From an uncultured Veillonellaceae bacterium (GTDB taxonomy: Bacteria > Bacillota > Negativicutes > Selenomonadales > Selenomonadaceae): 63,676 bases of DNA. The notes under the pieces are model-generated. The model had not been told where the DNA came from. It saw only the letters and a list, made by a program, of their open reading frames with translations, and made no database searches. The DNA lies in contig CADCIX010000014.1 in NCBI GenBank assembly GCA_902801565.1, positions 1 through 63,676 on the forward strand, read 5' to 3'. This document shows positions 9,873 to 20,153 of the stretch, one piece after another (within the stretch, counting starts at the first letter, position 1; every line of letters begins with the position of its first letter). The translations under genes and the position numbers were made by a program.

Positions 9873-9887
9873 AGGAGGTCATGAGGA

Positions 9888-11192
9888 ATGAATGGAGAAT
9901 GGAAGAGGCTGTGCATGGCAGGGGCATTTTGTGCCGTGTCTCTTTGTACGATGGATACGCAGACGGCATGTGTTCTGCAGGAATCTGCTGTTTCAGCGGA
10001 GGAGCAGGCCGGGGCAGGAGAGGCGGAGGGAGATGTTTTGGCACAGCCCATGAAGAAGGTGCGGCTTTCCTGGCCGGCGACACCGCGTGCCGTGTATTAT
10101 CAGCTGGTGCTGCTGAAAGATGGGAAGGATACGGAAGACAATATTGTCATGGTGGAGGAGAAGGTCTATACCAATGGGATAGAGCTTGACCTTACGCCCT
10201 ATGGGGAGGAACGGAAGAATTTCTATTGGAAGGTATGCCCGTTGAACTTCGATGGCAGGCCCTTGGAACATTTCTCCGAGCCGCAACCCATTGTGGAAAC
10301 CGGGGAGTTTGACACGACTGCGCCCTTGCCGACCACGGAATATGACAAGATGTCGGAGATGCCCCTGTACCCCGTGTTTTCCTGGGTGCCGGTTCTGGGA
10401 GCGGAGTACCATGAGGTGGAAGTGTATCGGCGCAGGGCAGGAAAGGATACTTTGATCCGTACGCTGCATGGCGGGAAATATACTATCTATGAGGACGGGG
10501 GCTATACCTATCCCGACGAGTATTGCTGGCGGGTACGGGCGGTGACGGAAGACGGGCAGCCCTTGAGCGATTGGTCGGAGAAGGTGCCCTTCCGCGTGGA
10601 TGCAAAGGTGACTGTAGCGGCTTTGGGAGACAGCATCACTCAGGGGGGAGGTGCCTTTTCGGTATCTCCCTGCCATACGCTTTACAATTGGGAAACCTAT
10701 TCTGCCGTGCCCGTGAAGAATCTGGGGCTCAGCGGCGATACCACGCAGCAGATGCTGGAGCGTTTTGACCGGGATGTGCTGCCCTTCCATCCGAAAATTC
10801 TCGTCATCATGGGAGGTGTCAACGATTTTCGCGGTGGGACGGATGCATGGGCCACGGTGCAGAACCTGGAGGCCATCGGGGAAAAATGCGAAGAGAATGG
10901 CATCATCCCTGTTTTCGCAACGGCTACGCCAATCAGTCCCTATATCATCGCCTTGCGGGGATTCCTTGAAATGCCGCAGGAGGACTGGGTAGACCGGCAG
11001 CGGCATATCAATCAGTGGATCATGTCCCAGCGGTATGCCGTGGATGTTTCCAGCATGCTGGCAGATGCCGATGGGAATCTTAAGTCGGGCTATACGACAG
11101 ATGGACTTCATCCGGACTACATTGCAAAAAAGTACATTGGCGAGACCATTGGTGAATATCTGTTGGAGCAGTTTCCTGATATCGTGAAGTAG
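9888..11192 (+). CDS. Secreted SGNH/GDSL-type hydrolase
   Basis: 434 residues. Signal-peptide-like N-terminus (about residues 1-30), then two beta-rich modules rich in aromatic residues (about 45-235) resembling fibronectin-type folds. The catalytic SGNH domain follows: block I AALGDSITQGGG with the nucleophile Ser, block III GGVNDFRGG, and the catalytic DGLHPD near the C-terminus. Family members are lipases or carbohydrate esterases; extracellular polysaccharide deacetylation is a reasonable guess. AGGAGG precedes the ATG. A terminator follows directly. Confidence 0.8.
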   Translation: MNGEWKRLCMAGAFCAVSLCTMDTQTACVLQESAVSAEEQAGAGEAEGDVLAQPMKKVRLSWPATPRAVYYQLVLLKDGKDTEDNIVMVEEKVYTNGIELDLTPYGEERKNFYWKVCPLNFDGRPLEHFSEPQPIVETGEFDTTAPLPTTEYDKMSEMPLYPVFSWVPVLGAEYHEVEVYRRRAGKDTLIRTLHGGKYTIYEDGGYTYPDEYCWRVRAVTEDGQPLSDWSEKVPFRVDAKVTVAALGDSITQGGGAFSVSPCHTLYNWETYSAVPVKNLGLSGDTTQQMLERFDRDVLPFHPKILVIMGGVNDFRGGTDAWATVQNLEAIGEKCEENGIIPVFATATPISPYIIALRGFLEMPQEDWVDRQRHINQWIMSQRYAVDVSSMLADADGNLKSGYTTDGLHPDYIAKKYIGETIGEYLLEQFPDIVK

Positions 11193-11196
11193 ACGA

Positions 11197-11226
11197 GCCC
11201 TCCCCTTTTGGGGAGGTTTTTTTCAA
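11197..11226 (+). terminator. Rho-independent terminator
   Basis: CCTCCCC-TTTT-GGGGAGG followed by seven T residues, directly after the SGNH hydrolase stop codon. Confidence 0.85.
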
Positions 11227-11331
11227 GACCAAAAATTTTAGAGGCAAGGCATAGGATATTTGTGGATGCTTGTGGAATAGTATAAATAAATGATAATAAA
11301 TGATACGAAAAAGATAAGGGGTGTTTTGCGT

Positions 11332-12261
11332 ATGAAACTGTGTTGGAAGGCTCTTGCTGTATCCTGTGCAGCATTCACCGCTTTTGGGCTTGCGGGGTGC
11401 GGCTCGGAGAGCGGCTCCTCCGGGAAAAAGGTATTCTTTGCTGCCCATGCGGATGCCGTGGACTATACGGGAATGCTCTATGAGGGCGTGAAGTCGAGGC
11501 TTGGCAGCCAGGGGGCAGAGGTGGAATTCCTCAATTCCAATGGTGATGCCAATATGCAGATTGACCAGATCAACGAGGCGATTGCCCAGAAGCCGGCGGC
11601 AATCGTTGTCCTTGCCGTGGATGGGGATGCGGTGATTCCTGTGGTGGAGAAGGCCAATGAAGCGGGGATTCCCGTCATTGCGACGAACCGTGACCTCAAT
11701 GGCGGCAAGATTGCCAAGGTCATGTCCGATGAGCGGCAGGCGGGGAGACTGCAGGGCGAGTACATGGCAAAGCATCTGCCCCAGGGGGCGAAGATTGTCT
11801 ATCTGATGGGAGAGGGCAGCCAGAGCAGTGCCGTGCAGCGTTGGGAAGGCTTCAAGGAAGCCTGCCTTGACAAGCGCAGCGACATCCAGCTGCTGGCAAA
11901 GGCAGACGGCAATTGGAGCGAGGCGGAAGGCCTCAAGTACATGACGCTCTGGCTGCAGGTTTTCCCGAAGATCGATGCCGTGATTGCAGGAAATGACAAC
12001 ATGGCATTGGGAGCGTCCAAGGCACTCAAGGCAGCAGGACGGAATCAGGGCGTGCTGGTTTCCGGTGTGGATGCCATGGATTACGCGGTGGCAGGCGTTG
12101 CCTCCGGGGAGATCGCCCAGACGGTCAAACAGGATGCCGACAAGACCGCCGAGGCCATTGCCGGGCTCTTGCAGGCAGCGTTGAGCGGGAAGATTCCGAC
12201 GGATGATGTGAAGGTTCCCTTCACGGAAATCACCAAGGAAAATGTAGCGCAGTTCAAATAG
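11332..12261 (+). CDS. Sugar-binding lipoprotein (type 1 periplasmic binding protein, RbsB-like)
   Basis: The N-terminus [10 protein letters not shown]... ends in a lipobox LAGC (Cys 23), so it is a lipid-anchored binding protein. The body matches the ribose/galactose binding family: [24 protein letters not shown]-like [44 protein letters not shown] 11332 has AAGGGG upstream; further in-frame starts upstream lack one. No ABC permease or ATPase gene follows. Instead a chemoreceptor gene begins 13 bases downstream, so the protein probably serves sensing rather than uptake. Confidence 0.85.
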   Translation: MKLCWKALAVSCAAFTAFGLAGCGSESGSSGKKVFFAAHADAVDYTGMLYEGVKSRLGSQGAEVEFLNSNGDANMQIDQINEAIAQKPAAIVVLAVDGDAVIPVVEKANEAGIPVIATNRDLNGGKIAKVMSDERQAGRLQGEYMAKHLPQGAKIVYLMGEGSQSSAVQRWEGFKEACLDKRSDIQLLAKADGNWSEAEGLKYMTLWLQVFPKIDAVIAGNDNMALGASKALKAAGRNQGVLVSGVDAMDYAVAGVASGEIAQTVKQDADKTAEAIAGLLQAALSGKIPTDDVKVPFTEITKENVAQFK

Positions 12262-12274
12262 GAGGGCGGAAGCG

Positions 12275-13981
12275 ATGAACCATTTGAGCGTAAAGATAAA
12301 AATACTTTTGCTGGCCGTCATCATGCTGATGATCACCTGTCTGGTGGCTGCTGTTGGCATCTACTCGAATTCCCAGGCGAAGCAGTCCCTGGACGATATG
12401 TACAATTACAATCTCATGACGACCCAGTACCTCAACGATGCCAACAACCAATTGAGGGGAATCGTATCGGATGTGTCCTACATCCAGCAGCAGAATTTCA
12501 CCGTGGAGAACCGCAAGGTGCTGTTGGAGGACATCAACGACAAATTGAAGATTCTTTCGGAGGACGTGGCGAAGGTCAAGGAGATCGACCGAAGCCAGCG
12601 GGCACAGGATACGATTGCTTCTCTGGAGAAGAATCTCACAGGGTTCTCGGCGAAGGTCAAGGAAACGGAATCCCTCGGAACCACGCCCCAGGACAGGATC
12701 AAGATACTGGAGAACCTTTCCGGGGCAAGCGCCATCGGGGCGGATCTTTCCGTGCTGACACCGGACAATGTGCTGCAGGGGAAGTTGCTCTTTGAGGCGA
12801 ACAATGAGGCCTATGCCCGTGCCATCCAGGTGTTCATGGGAATCATCCTTTTGGGCATTATCATCGGTGTTGCCGTGGCAACTCTGATTGCCCGGAATAT
12901 CGCAGATCCTTTGGGCGAGTCTGTGCGGCAGCTCAATGCCGTGGCGGATGGCGATTTGACGCAGAACATCCCGGTGGAGCTTGGGAATCGGCGGGATGAG
13001 GTCGGCAGCATGGTCCAGGCCCTCCAGAAGATGCAGGTATCCCTTCGCAGTGTCCTGAAGGAAGTCAGGGAAGAGGCGGACAAGAGCGCCGATATGGCGC
13101 TGGAGGTGCAGCATCTGGTCGGGGAACTCAATGACAGTACCCAGGATATGTCTGCCGCCACGGAGGAAATGGCAGCGGGCATGGAGGAAACTGCGGCATC
13201 CACGTCCAATTTGCAGCATCTGAGCGATACCATTGGCGAGAAGATCCATGAGAATGCCAGGGGCGCCAAGGAGAGCGAGGATTACACGGATCAGGTGGCA
13301 GAGCGCGCGACCCGCCTGCAGACCAGCATGGCCCAGTCCTCGGAGGAGGCGCACAAGGTTTATACCGCTACGAAAACCTCGGTGGAAGAGGCCATCGAGT
13401 CGGCGAAAGTGGTGGAACAGATCAATGATTTGACGAAGGATATCACGGAGATTGCCGAGCAGACGAACCTTTTGGCGCTCAATGCGGCCATTGAGGCGGC
13501 CCGTGCCGGTGAGCATGGACGCGGTTTCGCCGTGGTGGCGGATGAGGTCAGGAAGCTTGCGGAGCAGTCCCATGATACGGCAGTGAACATCCATGCTCTG
13601 ACGGAACGGGTGACGAGTTCCGTGCAGAATCTTTCCTCGGGGGCCTTTGGCCTGCTGAATTTCATGGAGGAGAATGTCACCAAGGATTATGAGCTCATCA
13701 ATGAGACCGCCGTCCAGTACCGGGATGACGCGGACTACCTGAGGGGCTTTGCGCGCAAGAGCAATGCGACTTCCCAGGAACTGGCGGGCTCCATCGAAAC
13801 CATGAACAATGCCATGGAGGAGATTGCAAAGGCTACTCATGAGGGGGCTGTCGGCAATACCACGGTGGCGGAAAAGGTCACGGTGGTGGCGGAGAAGGCC
13901 AACGATATCCTGTCGAAGGTCAACATTTCCCAGCAGGGCGCGGAGAACCTCAAGCAGCAGGTGGCAAAATTCAAGGTTTGA
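12275..13981 (+). CDS. Methyl-accepting chemotaxis protein
   Basis: 568 residues: membrane helix at about 10-30, a periplasmic helical-bundle sensor domain, a second helix at about 185-207, a HAMP linker ([15 protein letters not shown]), then the cytoplasmic signalling hairpin with the highly conserved tip [20 protein letters not shown]. It passes ligand signals to CheA/CheW at cell poles. Co-transcribed with the binding lipoprotein just upstream, which is its likely ligand carrier. GGAGGGCGG precedes the ATG. Confidence 0.92.
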   Translation: MNHLSVKIKILLLAVIMLMITCLVAAVGIYSNSQAKQSLDDMYNYNLMTTQYLNDANNQLRGIVSDVSYIQQQNFTVENRKVLLEDINDKLKILSEDVAKVKEIDRSQRAQDTIASLEKNLTGFSAKVKETESLGTTPQDRIKILENLSGASAIGADLSVLTPDNVLQGKLLFEANNEAYARAIQVFMGIILLGIIIGVAVATLIARNIADPLGESVRQLNAVADGDLTQNIPVELGNRRDEVGSMVQALQKMQVSLRSVLKEVREEADKSADMALEVQHLVGELNDSTQDMSAATEEMAAGMEETAASTSNLQHLSDTIGEKIHENARGAKESEDYTDQVAERATRLQTSMAQSSEEAHKVYTATKTSVEEAIESAKVVEQINDLTKDITEIAEQTNLLALNAAIEAARAGEHGRGFAVVADEVRKLAEQSHDTAVNIHALTERVTSSVQNLSSGAFGLLNFMEENVTKDYELINETAVQYRDDADYLRGFARKSNATSQELAGSIETMNNAMEEIAKATHEGAVGNTTVAEKVTVVAEKANDILSKVNISQQGAENLKQQVAKFKV

Positions 13982-14102
13982 TTCCAGTTTGATGGAAATA
14001 ATTTTGCGAAGAGGTCATGGATTGGCAGGAAATCGCGCTTCTTTAGCGAAATAATCAAGAAAGGAAAAGGTTTTGCATTCTTGAGGAAAGGAGAGGGTTT
14101 CG

Positions 14103-14732
14103 GTGGTTGTTCGTACCATATGTTCCGTGGCGTTTTATTGCCAGCGTTGTGGACAGATCCACATCCAGGATGTGCCTTGTTTTAGTGGTCAGAAAAAATT
14201 CGTCCTGCGTTGCGGCAACTGCTCCCACGAGCAGGCGCTTGTCAGTTTTCGCCCGCATAAGGGGCTGGTCATTGAGATTTCCTGCGGCGTTTGCGGGACG
14301 AAAAACACCGTGACCTATCCTTTGCGGTTGCTTCGCAAGATGCAGTTCGAGAAGATCTATTGCGGGCAGGACCAGTTTGAGCTCGGATATATCGGGCGCT
14401 GGCAGTCCATTGCGGAGTTCCTGGATTTCAACACAGCGGAATACGAGGCATTGCATCCGGGGGACGAGGACAATTTCATGGGCAGGCAGCAGATCCTGCT
14501 GGAAGCCGTGAACCGTGTCCATGATATGGTGGAGGATGGCGGGATTTCCTGCCCCTGCGGGAGCAGCGACTTTATGGCAGATGTGGCGGAGGACTCCATC
14601 GTATTGGAATGCGCCCATTGCGGGAGCTATGCGGTGGTTCCCGCGGGTTCTGCCGAGGATTTGAGAGAGATCGGCTCGGGATGTTCTCTTGAGTTTCTCC
14701 TGCCGGATTCTAATCGTGTGCGGAAACGGTAA
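14103..14732 (+). CDS. Zinc-ribbon protein of unknown function
   Basis: 209 residues with CxxC pairs: YCQRCGQIH, RCGNC, ISCGVCG, a CPCGSS site and LECAHCGSY near the C-terminus. These suggest two or three structural zinc ribbons. Start GTG 14103 with AAGGAGAG upstream. No enzyme motif, signal peptide or membrane helix. A comparable double zinc-ribbon protein is encoded at 21402, also inside this housekeeping region. Confidence 0.6.
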   Translation: MVVRTICSVAFYCQRCGQIHIQDVPCFSGQKKFVLRCGNCSHEQALVSFRPHKGLVIEISCGVCGTKNTVTYPLRLLRKMQFEKIYCGQDQFELGYIGRWQSIAEFLDFNTAEYEALHPGDEDNFMGRQQILLEAVNRVHDMVEDGGISCPCGSSDFMADVAEDSIVLECAHCGSYAVVPAGSAEDLREIGSGCSLEFLLPDSNRVRKR

Positions 14733-14756
14733 CGGATAACAAAAATGATGGTCTTA

Positions 14757-14795
14757 GGGGCTGTCGGTGGGTATTGCCTGCCGAGAGTCCCCTTT
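14757..14795 (+). terminator. Possible terminator after the zinc-ribbon gene
   Basis: GGGGCTGTCGG...CCGAGAGTCCCC forms a stem with one internal bulge, followed by TTTT. It separates the zinc-ribbon gene from mfd. Confidence 0.4.
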
Positions 14796-14849
14796 TACGG
14801 TGTTTGGGAACCTGGATAAGATGGGTTCTGCGGGTATAGGAGTGTAAGG

Positions 14850-17800
14850 ATGAATTCACTTTTTGCGGCAATGCTTCAGGACAGCTCCCTTCGGAAGTTG
14901 CAGGAGTATTTTTCGGGAAAATTCCAGACCCTGGTATATGGATTGGGGAACGCTCAAAAACATGCAGCCTTTGCGGCATGCTTTCAGCTTGCGCCCCGCC
15001 CGCTGGTCATCCTGGTGCATAACAGGGAGGCTCTGCAGGAATGGGAGGAGGATCTTCGGACACTATTGCCGGAGGTTCCTGTCCTGGAATTGCCGGAGCT
15101 GGATTCTTTTCAGGTGCAGGCTGCGGTAAAGAGCGTGGAACGATCCGCGAGGCGCATGGATGTTCTGGGGCATCTCGTGCGGAAGGAGCCAGCGATTGTC
15201 CTGGCGCCTGCGGCAGCTGCGGTGCAGAAAGGGCTGTCGAAGAGCGATTTTGAGCGCTTGCGCCTGCAGATTTCCCTGGGAAATGTGCTGCCGAGAGAGG
15301 AGCTTCTGAAGCGCTTCGTGCAGCTTGGCTACGCGCATGTGACAGAAGTGGAATGCATAGGACAGTTCAGCGTGCGGGGCAGCATCGTCGATGTGTTCCC
15401 CATCAATGCCATGAAGCCTTTCCGCATGGAGTTCTTCGATGATGAGGTGGATACCATCCGGGAATTCGATATCCTCACGAAGCGCTCCCTCCGCAATGTG
15501 GGCAGTATTTCCATCCTGCCACTGGCACAGCAGGAGGAGGGAAAGGGCAAGGCGGCCCTGTTCCTTTCCTATCTGGAAGGGGAGGGCACGGTGGTCTTTG
15601 ATGAGCCCATGCGCATCCGCGAACAGATCAAGAGCATCGTGAAGGAGACACCGGAACTGAAGAAAGTGCTCTTTCGTTGGGAAGACCTTCTGGAAGCCGC
15701 GGGGGAGTGCAACGTCATCTATTCGGCCTTGATGCTCCAGCAGGTACATGGGGCGGAACCGGAGCATATCCTCAGCGTGACGATGGTGAACATGATGCCC
15801 TTCCGGCGTCAGATGGATATGCTGGAGAATGAGATTTCCCGATGGCTCTCGCAGAAACAGAAGGTGCTTCTGCTCTTGGGGGACCGGCAGAAGGCGGAGG
15901 CATTGCGGGAGACCCTGGCCAAAAAGCGCATTCCATCTTCTCTTATTCCCGAGGGGCAGGAGCTTTCCGATAAGCTGGTGAACATCCAGCAGGGCGCCAT
16001 CCGAAACGGTTTTGAGCTTGCGTCCGCACGGCTGGTGGTGGTAACGGAGCGGGATATCTTCGGCCATGCTAAACGGCGTGTGGAAAAGCATTCTTCCCAG
16101 GGGGAGAGGATTTCCCATTTTCGCGATATCAAGCCCGGGGACTATGTGGTCCATGTGAACCACGGCATCGGTAAGTACCTCGGGGTTGAGACACTGGAAG
16201 TGGGGGGCATTCACAAGGATTACCTCCATATCAAATACGGCGGGGATGACAAGCTCTTTGTGCCGACGGACCAGGTGCATCTCTTGCAGAAGTACATCGG
16301 CTCGGAGGGGGAGACGCCCCGTCTCCATCGCATGGGCGGAACGGAATGGGCCAGGGCGAAGGCACGGGCAAAGGCATCGGTGGAGGATATTGCCCAGCAT
16401 CTCATCGAGGTCTATGCCAAACGCAAGGAAGCCAAGGGTTTTGCCTTTTCACCGGATGACAGCTTGCAGCATGAGTTTGAGGATGCCTTTCCCTATGAGG
16501 AGACGGCAGACCAGAGGAAGGCCATTGAGGAGATCAAGGCGGACATGGAGAAGGAGAAGCCCATGGATCGCCTTCTTTGCGGTGATGTGGGATTCGGCAA
16601 GACGGAGGTGGCTGTGCGGGCGGCTTACAAGGCTGCCATGGACGGCAAGCAGGTGGCGGTGCTCGTGCCGACCACGGTTCTGGCGCAGCAGCATTACCAG
16701 ACTTTTTCCGCAAGATTCATGGATTTCCCGCCGAAAATTGATGTCATCTGCCGTTTCCGCACGGCAAGGGAGCAGAAGGCGACCTTGCAGAAGGTGGAGG
16801 AGGGAAAGGTCGATATCCTCATCGGCACCCATGCGATCCTGAACCAGAACCGGGTGCATTTCAAGAACCTGGGGCTCCTCATTGTCGACGAGGAGCAGCG
16901 CTTCGGCGTGAAGCAGAAGGAGAAGATCCGAAGCCTCGCGGCGGGGATCGATGTGCTCACACTGTCCGCCACGCCGATCCCGAGGACCCTTCACATGTCC
17001 CTGGTGGGCGCGAGGGACATGAGCCTCATTGAGACGCCTCCGGCGGAGCGCTTTCCGGTGCAGACCTATGTCATCGAGAACAATGATGGTATTCTGGCGA
17101 ATGCCATCAAGCGGGAGATGAAGCGGGGCGGGCAGGTCTATTTCGTCTACAACCGCGTGGATAGCATCGACAGGATGCGGGCGCATCTGGAGGAGATTGT
17201 TCCCGATGCACGCATTATGACCGCCCATGGGCAGATGCCGGAGGAGCTTCTGGAACGGGTGATGATGGATTTCTACGAGGGGCGCTATGACATCCTTCTT
17301 GCGACGAGCATCGTGGAAAATGGGCTGGACGTGGCCAATGCAAATACCATCATCGTCTACGATGCTGACCATTTCGGGCTGTCCCAGCTCTACCAGATGC
17401 GGGGACGGGTGGGGCGTTCCCATCACATGGCCTTTGCCTATTTTGTCTATCGGGCGGACAAGGTGCTCACGGAAACCGCAGAGAAGAGGTTGCAGTCCAT
17501 GAAAGAATTTGCAGAGCTCGGTGCGGGATTCAAGATTGCCATGCGGGATCTTGAGATCCGGGGCGCGGGCAACCTTCTGGGGGCGCAGCAGCATGGGCAT
17601 ATTGCCAGCGTTGGGTTTGAGATGTACTGCAGGCTGCTGGAGGAGGCCGTGGAGGCGTTGCGGGAGGGCAAGCCTGCCGCACCGGAGGAGCAGGCTGACC
17701 CTGTGATTGATTTGCGGACGGATGCCTATATCGATGGGGGCTACATTGCGGATGCCATGCATAAGATCGAACTCTATCAGCGCATTGCCGCGATCCGAAA

Positions 17801-18179
17801 GAATGAGGAGATACGGGATCTTCTGGATGAGCTCATCGACCGTTTCGGCGAGCCCAGCGCGAACATGATGAATCTTCTGGCGGTGGCCCGCATCAAGAAC
17901 TATGCGCGGGATATCGGCGTGAAGTCCATTGTGGAGAAGCCCTCCATGCTGGAAATCGTCCTGCAGGACAAGCCGAATTTTGCCGTGAAGGGTATGGTGA
18001 AGCTGGAGGACACCTTTGGGCGGAATCTCAGGATGCTGCCCGCCCAACACGCGATGCAGTTCAGGCTCTTGCCGGCATACAAGAAGAGCATCACGGGATT
18101 CGTCACGAGGGTGCTCATGATGCTGTCGGGGGACGAGAAGGCATTTCAGCCGAGGAAAAGCAAAAAAGTGCTGGCATGA
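14850..18179 (+). CDS. mfd: Transcription-repair coupling factor Mfd
   Basis: 1109 residues. Mfd removes RNA polymerase stalled at DNA lesions and recruits UvrA. The UvrB-like module occupies the first third, then the RNA polymerase-interaction domain (PGDYVVHVNHGIGKYLG), then the RecG-like translocase with Walker A GDVGFGKTE, DEEQ box IVDEEQRFGVKQKEK, motif III TLSATPIPRTL and QLYQMRGRVGRS. The C-terminal TRCF domain is complete. Opens the mfd-to-ftsH cluster typical of Firmicutes. Confidence 0.97.
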   Translation: MNSLFAAMLQDSSLRKLQEYFSGKFQTLVYGLGNAQKHAAFAACFQLAPRPLVILVHNREALQEWEEDLRTLLPEVPVLELPELDSFQVQAAVKSVERSARRMDVLGHLVRKEPAIVLAPAAAAVQKGLSKSDFERLRLQISLGNVLPREELLKRFVQLGYAHVTEVECIGQFSVRGSIVDVFPINAMKPFRMEFFDDEVDTIREFDILTKRSLRNVGSISILPLAQQEEGKGKAALFLSYLEGEGTVVFDEPMRIREQIKSIVKETPELKKVLFRWEDLLEAAGECNVIYSALMLQQVHGAEPEHILSVTMVNMMPFRRQMDMLENEISRWLSQKQKVLLLLGDRQKAEALRETLAKKRIPSSLIPEGQELSDKLVNIQQGAIRNGFELASARLVVVTERDIFGHAKRRVEKHSSQGERISHFRDIKPGDYVVHVNHGIGKYLGVETLEVGGIHKDYLHIKYGGDDKLFVPTDQVHLLQKYIGSEGETPRLHRMGGTEWARAKARAKASVEDIAQHLIEVYAKRKEAKGFAFSPDDSLQHEFEDAFPYEETADQRKAIEEIKADMEKEKPMDRLLCGDVGFGKTEVAVRAAYKAAMDGKQVAVLVPTTVLAQQHYQTFSARFMDFPPKIDVICRFRTAREQKATLQKVEEGKVDILIGTHAILNQNRVHFKNLGLLIVDEEQRFGVKQKEKIRSLAAGIDVLTLSATPIPRTLHMSLVGARDMSLIETPPAERFPVQTYVIENNDGILANAIKREMKRGGQVYFVYNRVDSIDRMRAHLEEIVPDARIMTAHGQMPEELLERVMMDFYEGRYDILLATSIVENGLDVANANTIIVYDADHFGLSQLYQMRGRVGRSHHMAFAYFVYRADKVLTETAEKRLQSMKEFAELGAGFKIAMRDLEIRGAGNLLGAQQHGHIASVGFEMYCRLLEEAVEALREGKPAAPEEQADPVIDLRTDAYIDGGYIADAMHKIELYQRIAAIRKNEEIRDLLDELIDRFGEPSANMMNLLAVARIKNYARDIGVKSIVEKPSMLEIVLQDKPNFAVKGMVKLEDTFGRNLRMLPAQHAMQFRLLPAYKKSITGFVTRVLMMLSGDEKAFQPRKSKKVLA

Positions 18180-18198
18180 TGTTCTGGGAGGTTATCAT

Positions 18199-18882
18199 AT
18201 GGCAGGAATCAAGGTCGTGGGCTTGGGCCCGGGGAGATTTGGGCTCATTACGCTGGAAGCATGGGAGGCAATGAAGGGAGCCGGGCATCTGCTTTTGCGG
18301 ACAGCCGTCCATCCCACGGTGGAGGACATCAAGGCACGGGGGATAAGGGCGGATTCCTATGATGAGTTCTACGAGGATGCCGGGGATTTTGCGTCCTTGT
18401 ACCAGCGTATTGCAGAAGATCTCATCCATCGGGCTCAGACTGGTGAGGACATCGTCTATGCGGTGCCGGGAAGCCCTTTGGTGGCAGAGCGCACGGTTGT
18501 CCTTCTGCGGGAGATGGCGAAGGAGGCAAAGGTTGCGTTGGAAATCCTGCCGGGCATGAGCTTTTTGGATATCATGTATACGCGGCTTTGCATGGACCCC
18601 GTGGAGGGCCTTGCCATTGTGGATGCATCGGATCTGGATCGTCTGGTCCATTGCTCGGATTTTCCTCTTTTGGTGACACAGGTTTATGACCGGCACGTTG
18701 CCTCGGATGCGAAGATCATGTTGCTGGAGCTGTTGCCGGATGAATATGAGATCATCTATGCCCATAATCTTGCCTTGCCTGATGAGTCCATCCGCAGGAT
18801 TCCCTTGTTTGAGCTTGACCGGCAGCCGGATCTGGATCACCTGACAAGTCTTTTTATACCAAGATATATAGAATCTGCATAA
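18199..18882 (+). CDS. Tetrapyrrole methylase-fold protein, YabN N-terminal half without MazG
   Basis: 227 residues in the position of yabN, 19 bases after mfd. The SAM-binding methylase fold is recognisable: [14 protein letters not shown] at the N-terminus, [26 protein letters not shown]. YabN proteins of Bacillus type join this domain to a C-terminal MazG pyrophosphohydrolase; here the protein stops before it and no MazG gene follows. The substrate is unknown. Confidence 0.8.
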   Translation: MAGIKVVGLGPGRFGLITLEAWEAMKGAGHLLLRTAVHPTVEDIKARGIRADSYDEFYEDAGDFASLYQRIAEDLIHRAQTGEDIVYAVPGSPLVAERTVVLLREMAKEAKVALEILPGMSFLDIMYTRLCMDPVEGLAIVDASDLDRLVHCSDFPLLVTQVYDRHVASDAKIMLLELLPDEYEIIYAHNLALPDESIRRIPLFELDRQPDLDHLTSLFIPRYIESA

Positions 18883-19043
18883 AAAGTATTCAAAAAGAGG
18901 TTTTTTCATCGGGATTTTCGTCTTTTTTTTGTCAAGGCCTTGATTTTTCAATGCTTTTCTGTTACATTTTGGTGGTGGACAGGAACGACGCTGTTTTTAG
19001 CGGAGTCGATCCATCGTATCAAAACAAGAAGGAGGCTACGATC

Positions 19044-19319
19044 TTGAACAAAACTGAATTAGTAGCTAAAGTGGCAGAGAAGGCTGGCTTGACGAAAAAG
19101 GATGCAGAGAAGGCAGTGAACGCATTCTTCTCCAGTGTGGAGGATGCTCTTGTCGAGAATGACAAGGTACAGATCATCGGCTTTGGTACCTTTGAGGTGA
19201 AGGAGCGCGCTGCTCGCAAGGGCCGCAATCCCCAGACCGGTGTGGAAATCGATATTCCGGCTTCCAAGAATCCGGTATTCAAGGCTGGCAAGGCACTGAA
19301 GGATGCTGTCAATAATTGA
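19044..19319 (+). CDS. hup: DNA-binding protein HU
   Basis: 91-residue histone-like protein that bends and compacts DNA. The sequence [33 protein letters not shown] and the C-terminal [13 protein letters not shown] cover the whole HU fold, including the DNA-inserting arm (KGRNPQTG). The start is TTG 19044, with AAGGAGG 8 bases upstream. It is followed by a strong terminator. Confidence 0.95.
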   Translation: MNKTELVAKVAEKAGLTKKDAEKAVNAFFSSVEDALVENDKVQIIGFGTFEVKERAARKGRNPQTGVEIDIPASKNPVFKAGKALKDAVNN

Positions 19320-19337
19320 TAATGGAATTGCCTGTGA

Positions 19338-19366
19338 GGCCGGGTTCGCGGAACCCGGTCTTTTTT
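19338..19366 (+). terminator. Rho-independent terminator after hup
   Basis: CCGGGTTC-GCG-GAACCCGG followed by TCTTTTTT. Confidence 0.92.
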
Positions 19367-19385
19367 GGCGGCAGGAGAGGATAGC

Positions 19386-20153
19386 TTGTCAGAGGGTATG
19401 ATGGGAAAACGGGTGCTTGTCACGGGCGGCACTTCCGGCATAGGGTTCGCTGCGGTGAAGATGTTCCTGGCACAGGGAGCCAGGGTTGCGATGGCGGGAC
19501 GCTCTGCAGAGCGGGGAGAGTGCGCGCTGGCATCTCTTGCGTCCATGGAGAGAGACCGGGCGGAATTTTTTTCGGCGGATGTCGCCTCCGCTGCCGGATG
19601 CCGCAGTCTGGTGGAGGCAGCCGCAGAATGGCTGGGGGGCATCGATGTGCTGGTGAACTCAGCGGGCATTTATCTGGAACGCCCCATCGAGGATATGACG
19701 GAGGAGCTTTTTGATGAGGTTATGGCGGTGAATGTGAAGGGAACCTATTTCATGTGCCGCTATGCCGTGCCCGAACTCCGGAGACAGGAAGGAGCCTCCA
19801 TCGTCAATGTGTCCTCGGATGCCGGTGTCCATGGCAATTATGGCTGCACGGCCTATTCTGCATCCAAGGGCGCGGTGACGATGCTCACGCGATCCCTGGC
19901 CTTGGAACTCGCCAGTTTCGGTGTGCGGGTGAACTGCATCTGCCCAGGGGATATCCTGACACCCATGACGGAGGAGCAACTGGCGCAGGGAGGAAACCGG
20001 GAGGAGATGCTGCGGGAGATGAAGTCAGTATATCCTTTGGGACGCATTGGGACGGCTGAGGAAGCCGCGGCGGTGATTTTCTTTCTTGCCTCTCCTGCCG
20101 CTTCTTTTGTGACAGGGGCGGCCTGGGGAGTTGATGGAGGGATTACGGCATGA
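19386..20153 (+). CDS. Short-chain dehydrogenase/reductase (FabG-like)
   Basis: Classical SDR of about 255 residues: NAD(P)-binding VTGGTSGIG, NSAG motif VLVNSAGIYL, catalytic Ser in VSSDAG, YxxxK in AYSASKGAV, and the C-terminal GAAWGVDGGI. TTG 19386 has AGGAGAGG upstream and is my choice; ATG 19398 and ATG 19401 are alternatives. The stop overlaps the start of the glycosyltransferase (ATGA), so the two are translationally coupled. The substrate cannot be read from sequence. Confidence 0.85.
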   Translation: MSEGMMGKRVLVTGGTSGIGFAAVKMFLAQGARVAMAGRSAERGECALASLASMERDRAEFFSADVASAAGCRSLVEAAAEWLGGIDVLVNSAGIYLERPIEDMTEELFDEVMAVNVKGTYFMCRYAVPELRRQEGASIVNVSSDAGVHGNYGCTAYSASKGAVTMLTRSLALELASFGVRVNCICPGDILTPMTEEQLAQGGNREEMLREMKSVYPLGRIGTAEEAAAVIFFLASPAASFVTGAAWGVDGGITA

